Source: Deltaproteobacteria bacterium (lineage in GTDB: Bacteria > Myxococcota_A > UBA796 > UBA2385). From it: a stretch of DNA of 6,495 nt. Location of the stretch: contig WGAH01000869.1 in the NCBI GenBank assembly GCA_015489145.1, positions 1 through 6,495 of the forward strand. Reading direction: 5' to 3'. This document shows positions 1 to 6,495 of this stretch, piece by piece. The notes below the pieces were generated by a model. The model ran no database searches, was not told where the DNA came from, and saw only the letters and a program-made list of their open reading frames with translations. How positions within the stretch are numbered: position 1 is the stretch's first letter; each line of letters begins with the position of its first letter. The position numbers and the translations under genes were made by a program.

Positions 1-73
1 CCCGACCCGCCGCGGGCGGCGAAGGCGAAGCGCCGGCGCGGCGCCCCCTCCCGCGCCCCGGCTCTCCGCGCGC

Positions 74-104
74 CCTCCCGCCGCACTGTACCGCAGGCGG
101 GAGG
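74..104 (+). promoter_or_regulatory. Hairpin in the 5' leader that overlaps the lipoprotein ribosome binding site
   Basis: Seen: the arm CCTCCCGCC (74-82) is a perfect 9-bp inverted repeat of GGCGGGAGG (96-104). Two further G-C pairs (GC at 83-84 with GC at 93-94) are possible if A95 bulges, leaving the loop ACTGTACC. The right arm contains the Shine-Dalgarno sequence GGGAGG, which lies 7 nt before the ATG at 112. If this RNA folds, the ribosome binding site is paired. Inference: translational masking of the downstream gene. It could instead be the terminator of a gene left of the window, although there is no T-run, or a chance product of high GC. Confidence 0.45.
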
Positions 105-111
105 TGTCTCG

Positions 112-774
112 ATGCGTGCCTGGACCCCCGCGATCGTCTCGATCCTCGGCGCCTTCGCCCTGGCCTGCTCCGGCCTCGGGGGCTCCGCGCCCTCGGCCGA
201 GGCCCCCGCCTCGCCGGCCTCCCCGCCTCCCGCCGAGGCCGGCACCGCCCACGCCGCCACCACCGCCGCGCCCTCCGGCCTGCCCGACCTCGGTCGCGAC
301 CTCCAGCGCGGCGCCTGCGAGAACGGCCCCGGCGCCGAGGGGGCCGACAGCTACTTCCTCGGGGCCTACACCCTCGACGGCGACCGGGTGAGCGGCTGGG
401 AGCGGTGGCAGCTCTTCGCCAACGCGAAGTGGAAGGCCCGCGGCGGGCGCGACTGCAGCATCGAGTGGCGCATCACCGGCCGCACCGAGGGCGTGCACAA
501 GTGCGGCTCCTGCGACCTGGGCCTGCGGGTCCACGGCCAGGCCGACGTGCAGGGCAGCGACTGCCCCGAGGAACTCGTCAAGGGCCACCGCGCCCCCACC
601 GGCGAGATCGTCGGCGGCGAGGCGGTGGACTTCGACCAGGTCTACGACGTGGAGCGGCGCCCGGACGGCACGGCCCGCATCTACTTCGGAAAGAGCGGCA
701 AGCTGCTGGGCGAGGGCTACCACGACGCCCACGGCATCGTGTGGCGCAGCGCCCACTCCTGCCGCTGGTTCTGA
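112..774 (+). CDS. Putative six-cysteine lipoprotein, function unknown
   Basis: A 220-residue protein; I do not recognise a named family. The N-terminus has Arg2, a hydrophobic stretch (about 7-18) and Ala-Leu-Ala-Cys with Cys19 as the likely lipidation site. The lipobox is slightly off consensus because Ala, not Leu, is at -3. A low-complexity Ala/Pro/Ser tether (about 25-56) follows, then a folded domain (about 60-220) with cysteines at 69, 114, 131, 134, 151 and 217, including a CGSC pair. Six cysteines in an exported domain would allow three disulfides, or metal binding at the CxxC. The domain is rich in Trp, Gly and Tyr, suggesting a small beta-rich fold. The start is set by GGGAGG 7 nt upstream. 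The gene stands alone on this strand and converges on the gene ending at 821. A plain type I signal peptide is the alternative to lipidation. Confidence 0.85.
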   Translation: MRAWTPAIVSILGAFALACSGLGGSAPSAEAPASPASPPPAEAGTAHAATTAAPSGLPDLGRDLQRGACENGPGAEGADSYFLGAYTLDGDRVSGWERWQLFANAKWKARGGRDCSIEWRITGRTEGVHKCGSCDLGLRVHGQADVQGSDCPEELVKGHRAPTGEIVGGEAVDFDQVYDVERRPDGTARIYFGKSGKLLGEGYHDAHGIVWRSAHSCRWF

Positions 775-820
775 CCGCCGGCGCGGTCGCGACCGGAGGC
801 CGGGGGAGCCGGCGTGCGTC
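775..820. terminator. Possible bidirectional terminator between convergent genes
   Basis: This 46-bp gap separates two genes that end toward each other. It holds a perfect 12-bp palindrome, CGGTCGCGACCG (784-795), nested between 7-bp arms CGCCGGC (776-782) and GCCGGCG (808-814). The position suits termination from both sides. There is no T-run on either strand, so this is not a canonical intrinsic terminator, and GC-rich DNA yields such palindromes easily. Confidence 0.25.
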
Positions 821-1915
821 TCAGGGGGCTTCGGCGGACCCGGCCGTCTCGAGGGCGGGGGCCGGCTTCCCCGGCGCCAGCCAGGTCAGGCCCACCGTCG
901 GGTAGGGCGTCTCGACCTCCGCGCCGCCCGCCGCGGTGAAGGGGAAGGGGGTGAGGGCCACGCCGAGGCGCCAGGCGAGGCCGCCGGGGTCGCCGGGGTC
1001 GAGGCGCACGGCGAGGTCGGGGGCCATGCGGGCGGCGCCGAGGTCGTCCCAGGCGGCGAAGCCGACGAAGCCGACGCCGAACTGCACGCGGTCCCGGGGC
1101 GTCCAGGCGTGGATGCCCGCGCCGGCCTGCGCCCCGGCTCCGGCCTCGACGGTGAGGCCCACCGAATCGCCGGGCAACCAGCCGACCTCGAGGCCGGCAC
1201 CGGCGCCGCCGAGGCTGGGACCCACGCCGGCCCGGGGGGCGAGGTGGCGCGTGCCGAAGCGGGCGACGTACTCGGCGTGGGTCGGCGGAGGCGGGCGAAC
1301 GGGCTTGGGAGGACGCGGGGGTTCCGCCGGCTCCGCGGGGCGCTCGTCCGCCGGGGTCGCGCCGCTCGCGGCGGGGCTCGCCGACGCCGCGCTCCCGGCG
1401 GTGGGCGTCGCCGGGGACGCCGCCGCCGCCCGCATCCTCGCCGGGTCCTCCTCCACGACCACGGTCGGCTGGCGCTTCCGGGCGAGGCGGGCGCTGTAGG
1501 CGACGTAGCTGATCGCCACCGAGGGGAAGGGCACCATCGCGTAGTCGACGAGCGCGAGGGAGGCGCCGTAGCGCATCGCCCACCCTCCCGGCTTGCCGAA
1601 GTCGTGGCGGAGCGCCACGTCCACCGTCTCGAGGGTCCCGTACTCGAAGGGGTCGTCGGGAAAGAAGGACATGCCGGCGCCCACCTGCAGCCGGTTCACC
1701 GGCGTCCAGAGGTGCGCGCCGACGCCGGTGGCGGCGCCCATCCCGATGTCCAGCGTGAGACCGGGCGCGCGCTCGGGGGCGTAGCCGATCTCGACGCCCG
1801 CTCCGGCGAGCCCCACGCCGATCCCCAGGACGTCTTCCTCGGCCTCCAGGCCGGGGGAGGCATCGGCGTGGGCGGGCAGGGCGGCGGCGAGCAGCAGGGC
1901 GAGCGGCGCGGGCAT
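821..1915 (-). CDS. Exported, internally duplicated beta-rich envelope protein (putative outer-membrane beta-barrel type)
   Basis: A 364-residue protein of no family I can name. Residues 1-18 look like a signal peptide (Leu/Ala-rich core, likely cleavage after AHA or ADA), though the N-terminus lacks the usual Lys/Arg. Two copies of a domain follow: repeat A at about 31-139 and repeat B at about 230-347. Both share GAG(V/A)(E/G)-type glycine strands, a GLT(L/V) segment, G(A/I)H(L/A)WTP with R and Q after it, and a D-(V/L)-A-(L/V)-R...PGG...(W)R(Y/L)G pattern. Alternating hydrophobic/glycine strands and aromatic strand ends fit an outer-membrane or periplasmic beta fold. The copies are joined by a Pro/Ala-rich linker (about 158-212). 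The start has GGAGG (minus strand, 1924-1920) 4 nt upstream. It is the last of four same-strand genes. The barrel assignment is inference; export and duplication are visible. Confidence 0.85.
   Translation of the reverse strand: MPAPLALLLAAALPAHADASPGLEAEEDVLGIGVGLAGAGVEIGYAPERAPGLTLDIGMGAATGVGAHLWTPVNRLQVGAGMSFFPDDPFEYGTLETVDVALRHDFGKPGGWAMRYGASLALVDYAMVPFPSVAISYVAYSARLARKRQPTVVVEEDPARMRAAAASPATPTAGSAASASPAASGATPADERPAEPAEPPRPPKPVRPPPPTHAEYVARFGTRHLAPRAGVGPSLGGAGAGLEVGWLPGDSVGLTVEAGAGAQAGAGIHAWTPRDRVQFGVGFVGFAAWDDLGAARMAPDLAVRLDPGDPGGLAWRLGVALTPFPFTAAGGAEVETPYPTVGLTWLAPGKPAPALETAGSAEAP
875..1228 (-). repeat. Repeat B of the duplicated envelope protein (coding repeat)
   Basis: Residues 230-347 of the gene at 821-1915 are a diverged copy of residues 31-139. 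Shared landmarks include the GAG-type strand, GLT(V/L), IHAWTPRDR matching HLWTPVNR, and a late PGG-W-R-G block. Similarity also shows in the DNA: GGCGTCCAG occurs at the same repeat position in both copies. Confidence 0.7.
1499..1825 (-). repeat. Repeat A of the duplicated envelope protein (coding repeat)
   Basis: Residues 31-139 of the gene at 821-1915, the N-terminal partner of repeat B. It carries VEIGY, GLTLDIG, HLWTPVNRLQVG and the GKPGGWAMRYG block. The copies are clearly related but diverged, so this is an old duplication, not a recent tandem event. Confidence 0.7.
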
Positions 1916-2033
1916 GACACCTCCATCACCCGGGAGCCGCCAGCAAGCTTCGTGCCACCCCGGCGAAAGGCGGCTCTTCGCGGCGATCGCCCACCGCCCC
2001 CCTCGCCGCGCCGCCGGATCCGCGATCTCGATG
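1916..2033. other. 118-bp gap between sulfotransferase and envelope-protein genes
   Basis: The gap holds the GGAGG ribosome binding site of the downstream gene (minus strand, 1924-1920) and a 10-bp palindrome GGCGATCGCC (1982-1991). I see no convincing -35/-10 pair and no T-run terminator. It is the longest gap inside the minus-strand block, so a separate promoter for the envelope-protein gene could sit here, but the sequence does not show one. Confidence 0.35.
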
Positions 2034-3305
2034 TCAGCGGGGGGGCGGGGCCTCGTCGCCGGCGGCCCCCCTTCCCCCGGGCAGCCCGAAGCGGTCGAGG
2101 TAGGGCTGGAAGCGCCGCCGCACCGCCGCCGGGTCGAGCCCCCACTGCTCGGCGCTGTAGCGGTGCTGCCCCCGGGCGTCGGGGCGCTCCTCGGCGAGCC
2201 AGCGCTCCATGCGGGCGTGGACCTCGGGCGGGTCGGGAATGCCGAAGCGACGGCGGATCGCGTGGGCCACCGCGAGGGGATCCCGCACGATCTCGCGGAA
2301 GTCCGCGTCGAAGAAGGCGGCGTCGCCGCGCTCCCCGCGCACCCGCGTCGCGCGCTCCACCGCCTCGACGAAGCGCCGCGTGATGTGCCGGCCGATGGGC
2401 TCCGGGTCGATGCGGCCGTAGAGCATGCGCCGGTTCAGCGAGATCAGGCTGCAGTAGGACGGCACGCTGCGGGCCGGGTCGCGGTGGGTCCAGACGATGG
2501 CGGCGTCGGGGAACACGTCGAGGATGGCGTCGGTGAACCACAGGTGCTCGGGGCACTTGAGCACGAAGCGCCGGGTGGGCCGCTGGTGGGCGAGCACCTG
2601 GAGCTGGAGCCGGTAGAAGCGGTAGGGCTCGCGCATGTCCTGGCCGACCAGCCAGTCGCCGAAGTCGGAGAACCCGCTGCCGAGGTCGAAGTTCATCGCG
2701 GCCACGGAGTTGTAGAACAGCGGCCAGCACTCCTCGGCCGTGTCGGCGGAGATGTGGTGGATCGCGTGCATCTCGGGGGCGACCACCGTGCCGATGCCGA
2801 TGGCGAGCTGCGCCTGGAGGCGGCGCAGGCGGCGGTCGAGGCGCGGGCGGCGCGAGACGGGCACCGGGCGGCTCAGCTCCCAGAAGCGCAGGGCGCGGTG
2901 GCCCTCGTCCAGCGACAGCAGGTGCTGGAGCACCGTGGTGCCGGTGCGCGGAAAGCCGAGGATGAACAGGGGGCGCTCGATGGGGATGTCGCGCACCTCC
3001 GGGTGCCGGCGGACGTAGGCGACGACCTCCAGCCGGTTCTTGAGGGCCCGCAGCAGGGCGCCGCGCACGAGGGCGCGGGCCAGCGGCGTGAGGGGCGCGT
3101 CGCGGGCCTCGGCGAGCAGCCGGCGAAGGCGCTCGACGAAGGCCTCCTCGCCCCAGTCGTCGAGCCCGGCCCCGCGGCGGGCGTCGCGCAGCAGCTCGTC
3201 GGCGTCGAGGCGGGCGATGCGCGCGCCGGCCCGCTCGGCGGCGGCGACGGCGGCGTTGGCCACGCGCAGCAGGGGGCCGTAGGACAGGCGCTCGACGGTG
3301 GCCAT
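2034..3305 (-). CDS. Sulfotransferase, Sulfotransfer_3-type (PAPS-dependent)
   Basis: A 423-residue protein expected to transfer a sulfuryl group from PAPS to a hydroxyl or amine of an unknown acceptor. Visible motifs: the 5'-phosphosulfate-binding loop FILGFPRTGTT (114-124), preceded by RP as usual in this family; HHISADTAEECWPLF (183-197), a block typical of the bacterial family; KCPEHL (250-255); the 3'-phosphate-binding region IVWTHRDPARSVPS (270-283) with Arg275 and a following Ser; and a C-terminal HRYSAEQWGLD...YLDRFG block (381-407). Length is normal and all key loops are intact, so it is probably active. There is no signal peptide or membrane span, so it should be cytoplasmic. The ATG at 3305 lacks a good Shine-Dalgarno; the nearest, GGGAGG at 3340-3335, is 29 nt away, and no better start lies between. 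The acceptor (lipid, glycan or small molecule) cannot be read from sequence. Confidence 0.93.
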   Translation of the reverse strand: MATVERLSYGPLLRVANAAVAAAERAGARIARLDADELLRDARRGAGLDDWGEEAFVERLRRLLAEARDAPLTPLARALVRGALLRALKNRLEVVAYVRRHPEVRDIPIERPLFILGFPRTGTTVLQHLLSLDEGHRALRFWELSRPVPVSRRPRLDRRLRRLQAQLAIGIGTVVAPEMHAIHHISADTAEECWPLFYNSVAAMNFDLGSGFSDFGDWLVGQDMREPYRFYRLQLQVLAHQRPTRRFVLKCPEHLWFTDAILDVFPDAAIVWTHRDPARSVPSYCSLISLNRRMLYGRIDPEPIGRHITRRFVEAVERATRVRGERGDAAFFDADFREIVRDPLAVAHAIRRRFGIPDPPEVHARMERWLAEERPDARGQHRYSAEQWGLDPAAVRRRFQPYLDRFGLPGGRGAAGDEAPPPR

Positions 3306-3390
3306 GACGAGGAACTCGCGGGGCGGGACGCGGGCCTCCCTAATCGGCCGGCCGCGTGCCCGTCACCGACGCGCGAGCCGCGAGCACCCC

Positions 3391-3591
3391 TCAGCGAACC
3401 TGCCCGTGGGCCTGGATGGCGCTGGCGACGTGGCACACCCAGCCGAGCAGCCCGCCGGTGCCGAGCCAGAAGCCCGGGGTCACGATGAGCCAGAACAGGC
3501 CCCAACCCCAGCGCCCGGCGTAGAACTGCCCGATGCCGGGGACGATGAGGCTCAGGACGGCGGCGATGCCGGGATCCTTGTCGCGGGCCAT
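3391..3591 (-). CDS. Small TM2-like membrane protein
   Basis: A 66-residue integral membrane protein. After a short charged head (MARDKD) come two hydrophobic segments (about 8-24 and 30-57) separated by GQFYAGRWGWG. The pattern AAVLSLIVPGIGQFYAG followed by an aromatic/glycine helix is that of the TM2-type family, whose molecular role in bacteria is largely unknown. Only the PGxGQFYxG variant is present, not the GxFGxHRFY form. The start at 3591 is decided by a perfect AGGAGGT 7 nt upstream (minus strand, 3605-3599). An upstream in-frame start at 3666 would add 25 charged, Arg/Pro-rich residues, contain this ribosome binding site inside the frame, and looks wrong. It lies 87 bp after the TPR gene and 85 bp before the sulfotransferase gene. 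Confidence 0.8.
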   Translation of the reverse strand: MARDKDPGIAAVLSLIVPGIGQFYAGRWGWGLFWLIVTPGFWLGTGGLLGWVCHVASAIQAHGQVR

Positions 3592-3598
3592 GGCGAGG

Positions 3599-3605
3599 AC
3601 CTCCT
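3599..3605 (-). promoter_or_regulatory. Ribosome binding site that fixes the TM2-like gene start
   Basis: The minus strand reads AGGAGGT followed by a 7-nt spacer and ATG at 3591. This near-perfect anti-16S match with ideal spacing favours the short 66-residue product over the longer frame that opens at 3666. Confidence 0.8.
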
Positions 3606-3678
3606 GCGGAAGCGGTGCTCGGGCGGGTCGCCTTTCCGGTACGCGCCCGCCGGCAGCGTATTGCACGGGCCCCGTCGC

Positions 3679-4524
3679 TCACCGCCCGGTCATGCGGCAG
3701 GCCTCGGGCAGCCCCCGCTCGCAGGCCTCCCGGGCGCCGGCGGCGGCCCGCCGCCAGTCCCCCGCCTGCCGGTAGCAGCGGGCGCGCTCGTACCAGGCGC
3801 GGGCGTCGTCGGAGTCGCGGCGGAGGAGGCGGGTGAAGGTGGCGATGCAGGCGTCGAGGCGGCCGGTGCGCCGCTCGATGGCGCCGAGGCGCAGCACCGC
3901 CTCGCGGCGGTCCGGGTCGGCCTCGATCGCCCGGCGCAGGGCGGCCTCGGCCTCCTCCAGCCGGTCGAGCTCGTAGAGCGCCTTGCCCCGGACGAACCAG
4001 GCGTCGGGGTTGTCCGGGTCGAGGTCGAGGGCCTCGTCGGCCGCCGCCACCGCCTCGTCGAGGCGGCCGCGCCCGGCCTCGGCCTCGGCGCGCTCCAGGG
4101 CGGCGTAGACCGCCGCTTCCCGTTCGCGCTCGCGCTGCTCGGCGTAGGTTTGCAGCAGGTCCACCTCGCGGTCGCCCACGGTGAGGTCGGCGCGGGTCAG
4201 GGCCCAGGCGCCGTCCTCGCCCCGCCGGGCCTCGACCGCCAGGGTGCCCCGGGCGTTGACGCCGCGCACCGGGAACTCCATCCAGGCCTCGTCCTGCCGC
4301 ACCACGCCGAGCCGACGCCAGCCGGCCTCCACCGGGAGCCCGAGGGCCAGGGCCGCCTCGTCGTCGGCCTCGACCAGCGCCATCGCCTCGGCGAAGACCG
4401 GGCTCCGCCCGAGCCACCAGCCCCAGGCCCGCCACGCCCCGCCGAGCAGGCCGCCGCAGCCCAGGATCAGCGCGAGGATCGCCGCGCAGCCCCAGCGAAG
4501 CGCCTTGCCCTGCATTCCCGCCAC
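3679..4524 (-). CDS. Membrane-anchored protein with Coa1-like domain and TPR repeats
   Basis: A 281-residue protein. One N-terminal membrane anchor (about 11-36) is followed by a segment (about 39-122) that resembles the Coa1-type cytochrome oxidase assembly domain. Its pattern is a hydrophobic helix, SPVFAEAMALV, an acidic stretch, LGLPVEAGW, then beta segments with FPVRGVNARGTLAVEA and GAWALTRADLTV. A charged helix (about 124-150) leads to three or four TPR units (about 137-275), clearest at LDPDNPDAWFVRGKALYELD and the next copy. The C-terminal A...CERGLPEAC pattern is Sel1-like. The protein likely sits in the inner membrane with its soluble part as a protein-binding scaffold. The start is GTG at 4524, with GGAGGA 6 nt upstream; the ATG at 4515 is spaced too far. 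The Coa1 match is by pattern only, so a respiratory role is tentative. It is the first gene of the minus-strand block. Confidence 0.85.
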   Translation of the reverse strand: MAGMQGKALRWGCAAILALILGCGGLLGGAWRAWGWWLGRSPVFAEAMALVEADDEAALALGLPVEAGWRRLGVVRQDEAWMEFPVRGVNARGTLAVEARRGEDGAWALTRADLTVGDREVDLLQTYAEQREREREAAVYAALERAEAEAGRGRLDEAVAAADEALDLDPDNPDAWFVRGKALYELDRLEEAEAALRRAIEADPDRREAVLRLGAIERRTGRLDACIATFTRLLRRDSDDARAWYERARCYRQAGDWRRAAAGAREACERGLPEACRMTGR

Positions 4525-4530
4525 CGCCGG

Positions 4531-4536
4531 TCCTCC
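4531..4536 (-). promoter_or_regulatory. Ribosome binding site that selects a GTG start for the TPR gene
   Basis: The minus strand reads GGAGGA, a 6-nt spacer, then GTG at 4524. The alternative ATG at 4515 would be 15 nt away. The GTG is therefore the better start, adding three residues. Confidence 0.7.
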
Positions 4537-4575
4537 AGCTTCGGTCCTTCCCGCTCATGGTAGCCCGTCGACCGG

Positions 4576-4612
4576 GCCGGGCGGTCGGGGTAGGCACCCC
4601 CACCGACCCGGC
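4576..4612. promoter_or_regulatory. Imperfect hairpin or operator-like inverted repeat upstream of ettA
   Basis: Pairing seen: GCCGGG (4576-4581) with CCCGGC (4607-4612); CGGT (4582-4585) with ACCG (4602-4605); GGGG (4587-4590) with CCCC (4597-4600). That is 14 pairs with one C-C mismatch, one bulged A (4606) and the loop TAGGCA. It ends 32 nt before the ettA ATG. It could be an ettA leader structure or an operator serving both divergent genes. High GC raises the chance background. Confidence 0.35.
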
Positions 4613-4634
4613 GGGCGCCGCCGCGCCGGGGACG

Positions 4635-4640
4635 AGGAGG
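4635..4640 (+). promoter_or_regulatory. Ribosome binding site of ettA
   Basis: AGGAGG is followed by GGTG and ATG at 4645. A GTG at 4642 is in frame directly before this ATG but only 1 nt from the site, so ATG is the likely start. It also matches the MAQ N-terminus of Escherichia coli EttA. Confidence 0.75.
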
Positions 4641-4644
4641 GGTG

Positions 4645-6315
<1,671 letters not shown>

Positions 6316-6390
6316 CGGGGGCCGGCCGGGGCGCGAGGCGGCGGCGAGACGCGGCTTCCGCGAGAATGCCGGCCACGGGCCGCCGCTCCC
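6316..6390. other. 3' flank of ettA before the repeat array
   Basis: This 75-bp stretch has no gene. It contains a small perfect stem, CGCGG-CTT-CCGCG (6350-6362), and GGCCGGCC palindromes. No T-run follows any stem, so no canonical intrinsic terminator of ettA is visible; the stems or the adjacent repeat array may serve instead. Confidence 0.35.
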
Positions 6391-6495
6391 GTAGAAGCGG
6401 CATCCTGCCGCTTCCTCCTCCTCCCTTGTAGAAGCGGCATCCTGCCGCTTCCTCCTCCTCCCTTGTAGAAGCGGCATCCCGCCGCTTCCTCCTCC
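6391..6495. repeat. Tandem array of 37-bp GTAG-headed hairpin (REP-like) repeats, cut by the window edge
   Basis: Copies start at 6391, 6428 and 6465, giving an exact 37-bp period; the third shows only its first 31 bp. Each begins with GTAG, whose last G opens a 9-bp stem: GAAGCGGCA, loop TCC, TGCCGCTTC. A polypyrimidine spacer (CCTCCTCCTCCCTT) follows. Copies 1 and 2 are identical over 37 bp; copy 3 differs only at 6480 (C for T) over the part seen. GTAG followed by a GC-rich stem is the layout of GTAG-type REP elements known from Stenotrophomonas and Pseudomonas, which are tied to RAYT transposases. Kinship with those is inference. No spacers differ, so this is not CRISPR. The hairpins may also protect or end the ettA transcript. 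Confidence 0.85.

Larger units (their letters stand above)
4525..4644. promoter_or_regulatory. Divergent intergenic region between the TPR gene and ettA
   Basis: This 120-bp region must hold the promoter of ettA and probably that of the minus-strand block, since the genes point away from each other. It contains ribosome binding sites at both ends and a large imperfect hairpin (4576-4612). I could not identify a convincing -35/-10 pair on either strand, which is common in such GC-rich genomes. The promoter role rests on geometry only. Confidence 0.5.

Noticed and set aside
1982..1991. GGCGATCGCC palindrome as a HIP1-like element
   Set aside because: It is a single occurrence in a gap, and HIP1 is meaningful only as an abundant cyanobacterial repeat.
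2613..2622. Another copy of the repeat head GTAGAAGCGG inside the sulfotransferase gene
   Set aside because: Only 10 bases match, the second stem arm is absent, and the bases encode an ordinary stretch of the protein.
3345..3354. CGGCCGGCCG palindrome after the TM2-like gene as a terminator
   Set aside because: It has no loop and no T-run, and such sites are frequent in DNA of this composition.
1109..3488. Long plus-strand open frames (1109-2383 and 1914-3488) opposite the envelope-protein and sulfotransferase genes
   Set aside because: They run antisense to genes with clear signal peptide or PAPS motifs, cross intergenic DNA, and have shadow-frame composition without domain signals.
2873..4603. 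576-codon minus-strand frame spanning the TPR, TM2 and sulfotransferase genes
   Set aside because: It crosses three better-supported genes and their ribosome binding sites, and its translation is Arg/Gly/Pro-rich low complexity.
4642..4644. GTG as the ettA start
   Set aside because: It is only 1 nt from the AGGAGG site; the ATG at 4645 has usable spacing and matches the family N-terminus.
6391..6495. CRISPR array
   Set aside because: The intervals between repeated stems are identical, not unique spacers, and no cas gene is in view.

Overview
The window is very GC-rich (roughly three quarters G+C by eye) with strong GC bias at third codon positions, so long open frames occur on both strands that are not genes. 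It encodes a lipoprotein with an Ala/Pro-rich tether, a Pro/Ala-rich envelope protein, a Sulfotransfer_3-type sulfotransferase, a Coa1-like/TPR protein and an EttA-type ABC-F ATPase. This mix suggests a Gram-negative, chromosomal locus of a Myxococcota-like or other deltaproteobacterial-type organism. That placement is inference from style; no marker gene fixes the taxon.

Layout: (1) 1-111 is a leader with a hairpin whose 3' arm contains the ribosome binding site of the first gene. (2) 112-774 (+) is a six-cysteine putative lipoprotein of unknown function. (3) 775-820 is a short convergent gap with palindromes. (4) 821-4524 (-) holds four genes in one direction, in transcription order: a membrane-anchored Coa1-like/TPR protein (4524-3679), a 66-residue TM2-like membrane protein (3591-3391), a sulfotransferase (3305-2034), and a secreted, internally duplicated, probably beta-rich envelope protein (1915-821). 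The gaps are 87, 85 and 118 bp, so they may be one transcript or several. (5) 4525-4644 is a divergent intergenic region with a strong imperfect hairpin. (6) 4645-6315 (+) is ettA, the translational throttle ABC-F ATPase. (7) 6316-6495 is the ettA 3' flank, ending in a 37-bp tandem array of GTAG-headed hairpin repeats that runs off the window edge.

How the genes work together: only EttA has a firm function (ribosome-bound ATPase that gates entry into elongation). The minus-strand genes have an envelope theme (anchored TPR protein, small membrane protein, exported beta-rich protein), with a sulfotransferase among them. Nothing in the sequence proves a shared pathway.

I do not see a clear undescribed system such as a defence island, CRISPR array, toxin-antitoxin pair, phage or transposase. 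The items most worth a second look are the GTAG hairpin array after ettA, the duplicated envelope protein, the hairpin masking a ribosome binding site at the start of the window, and the Coa1-like/TPR fusion.
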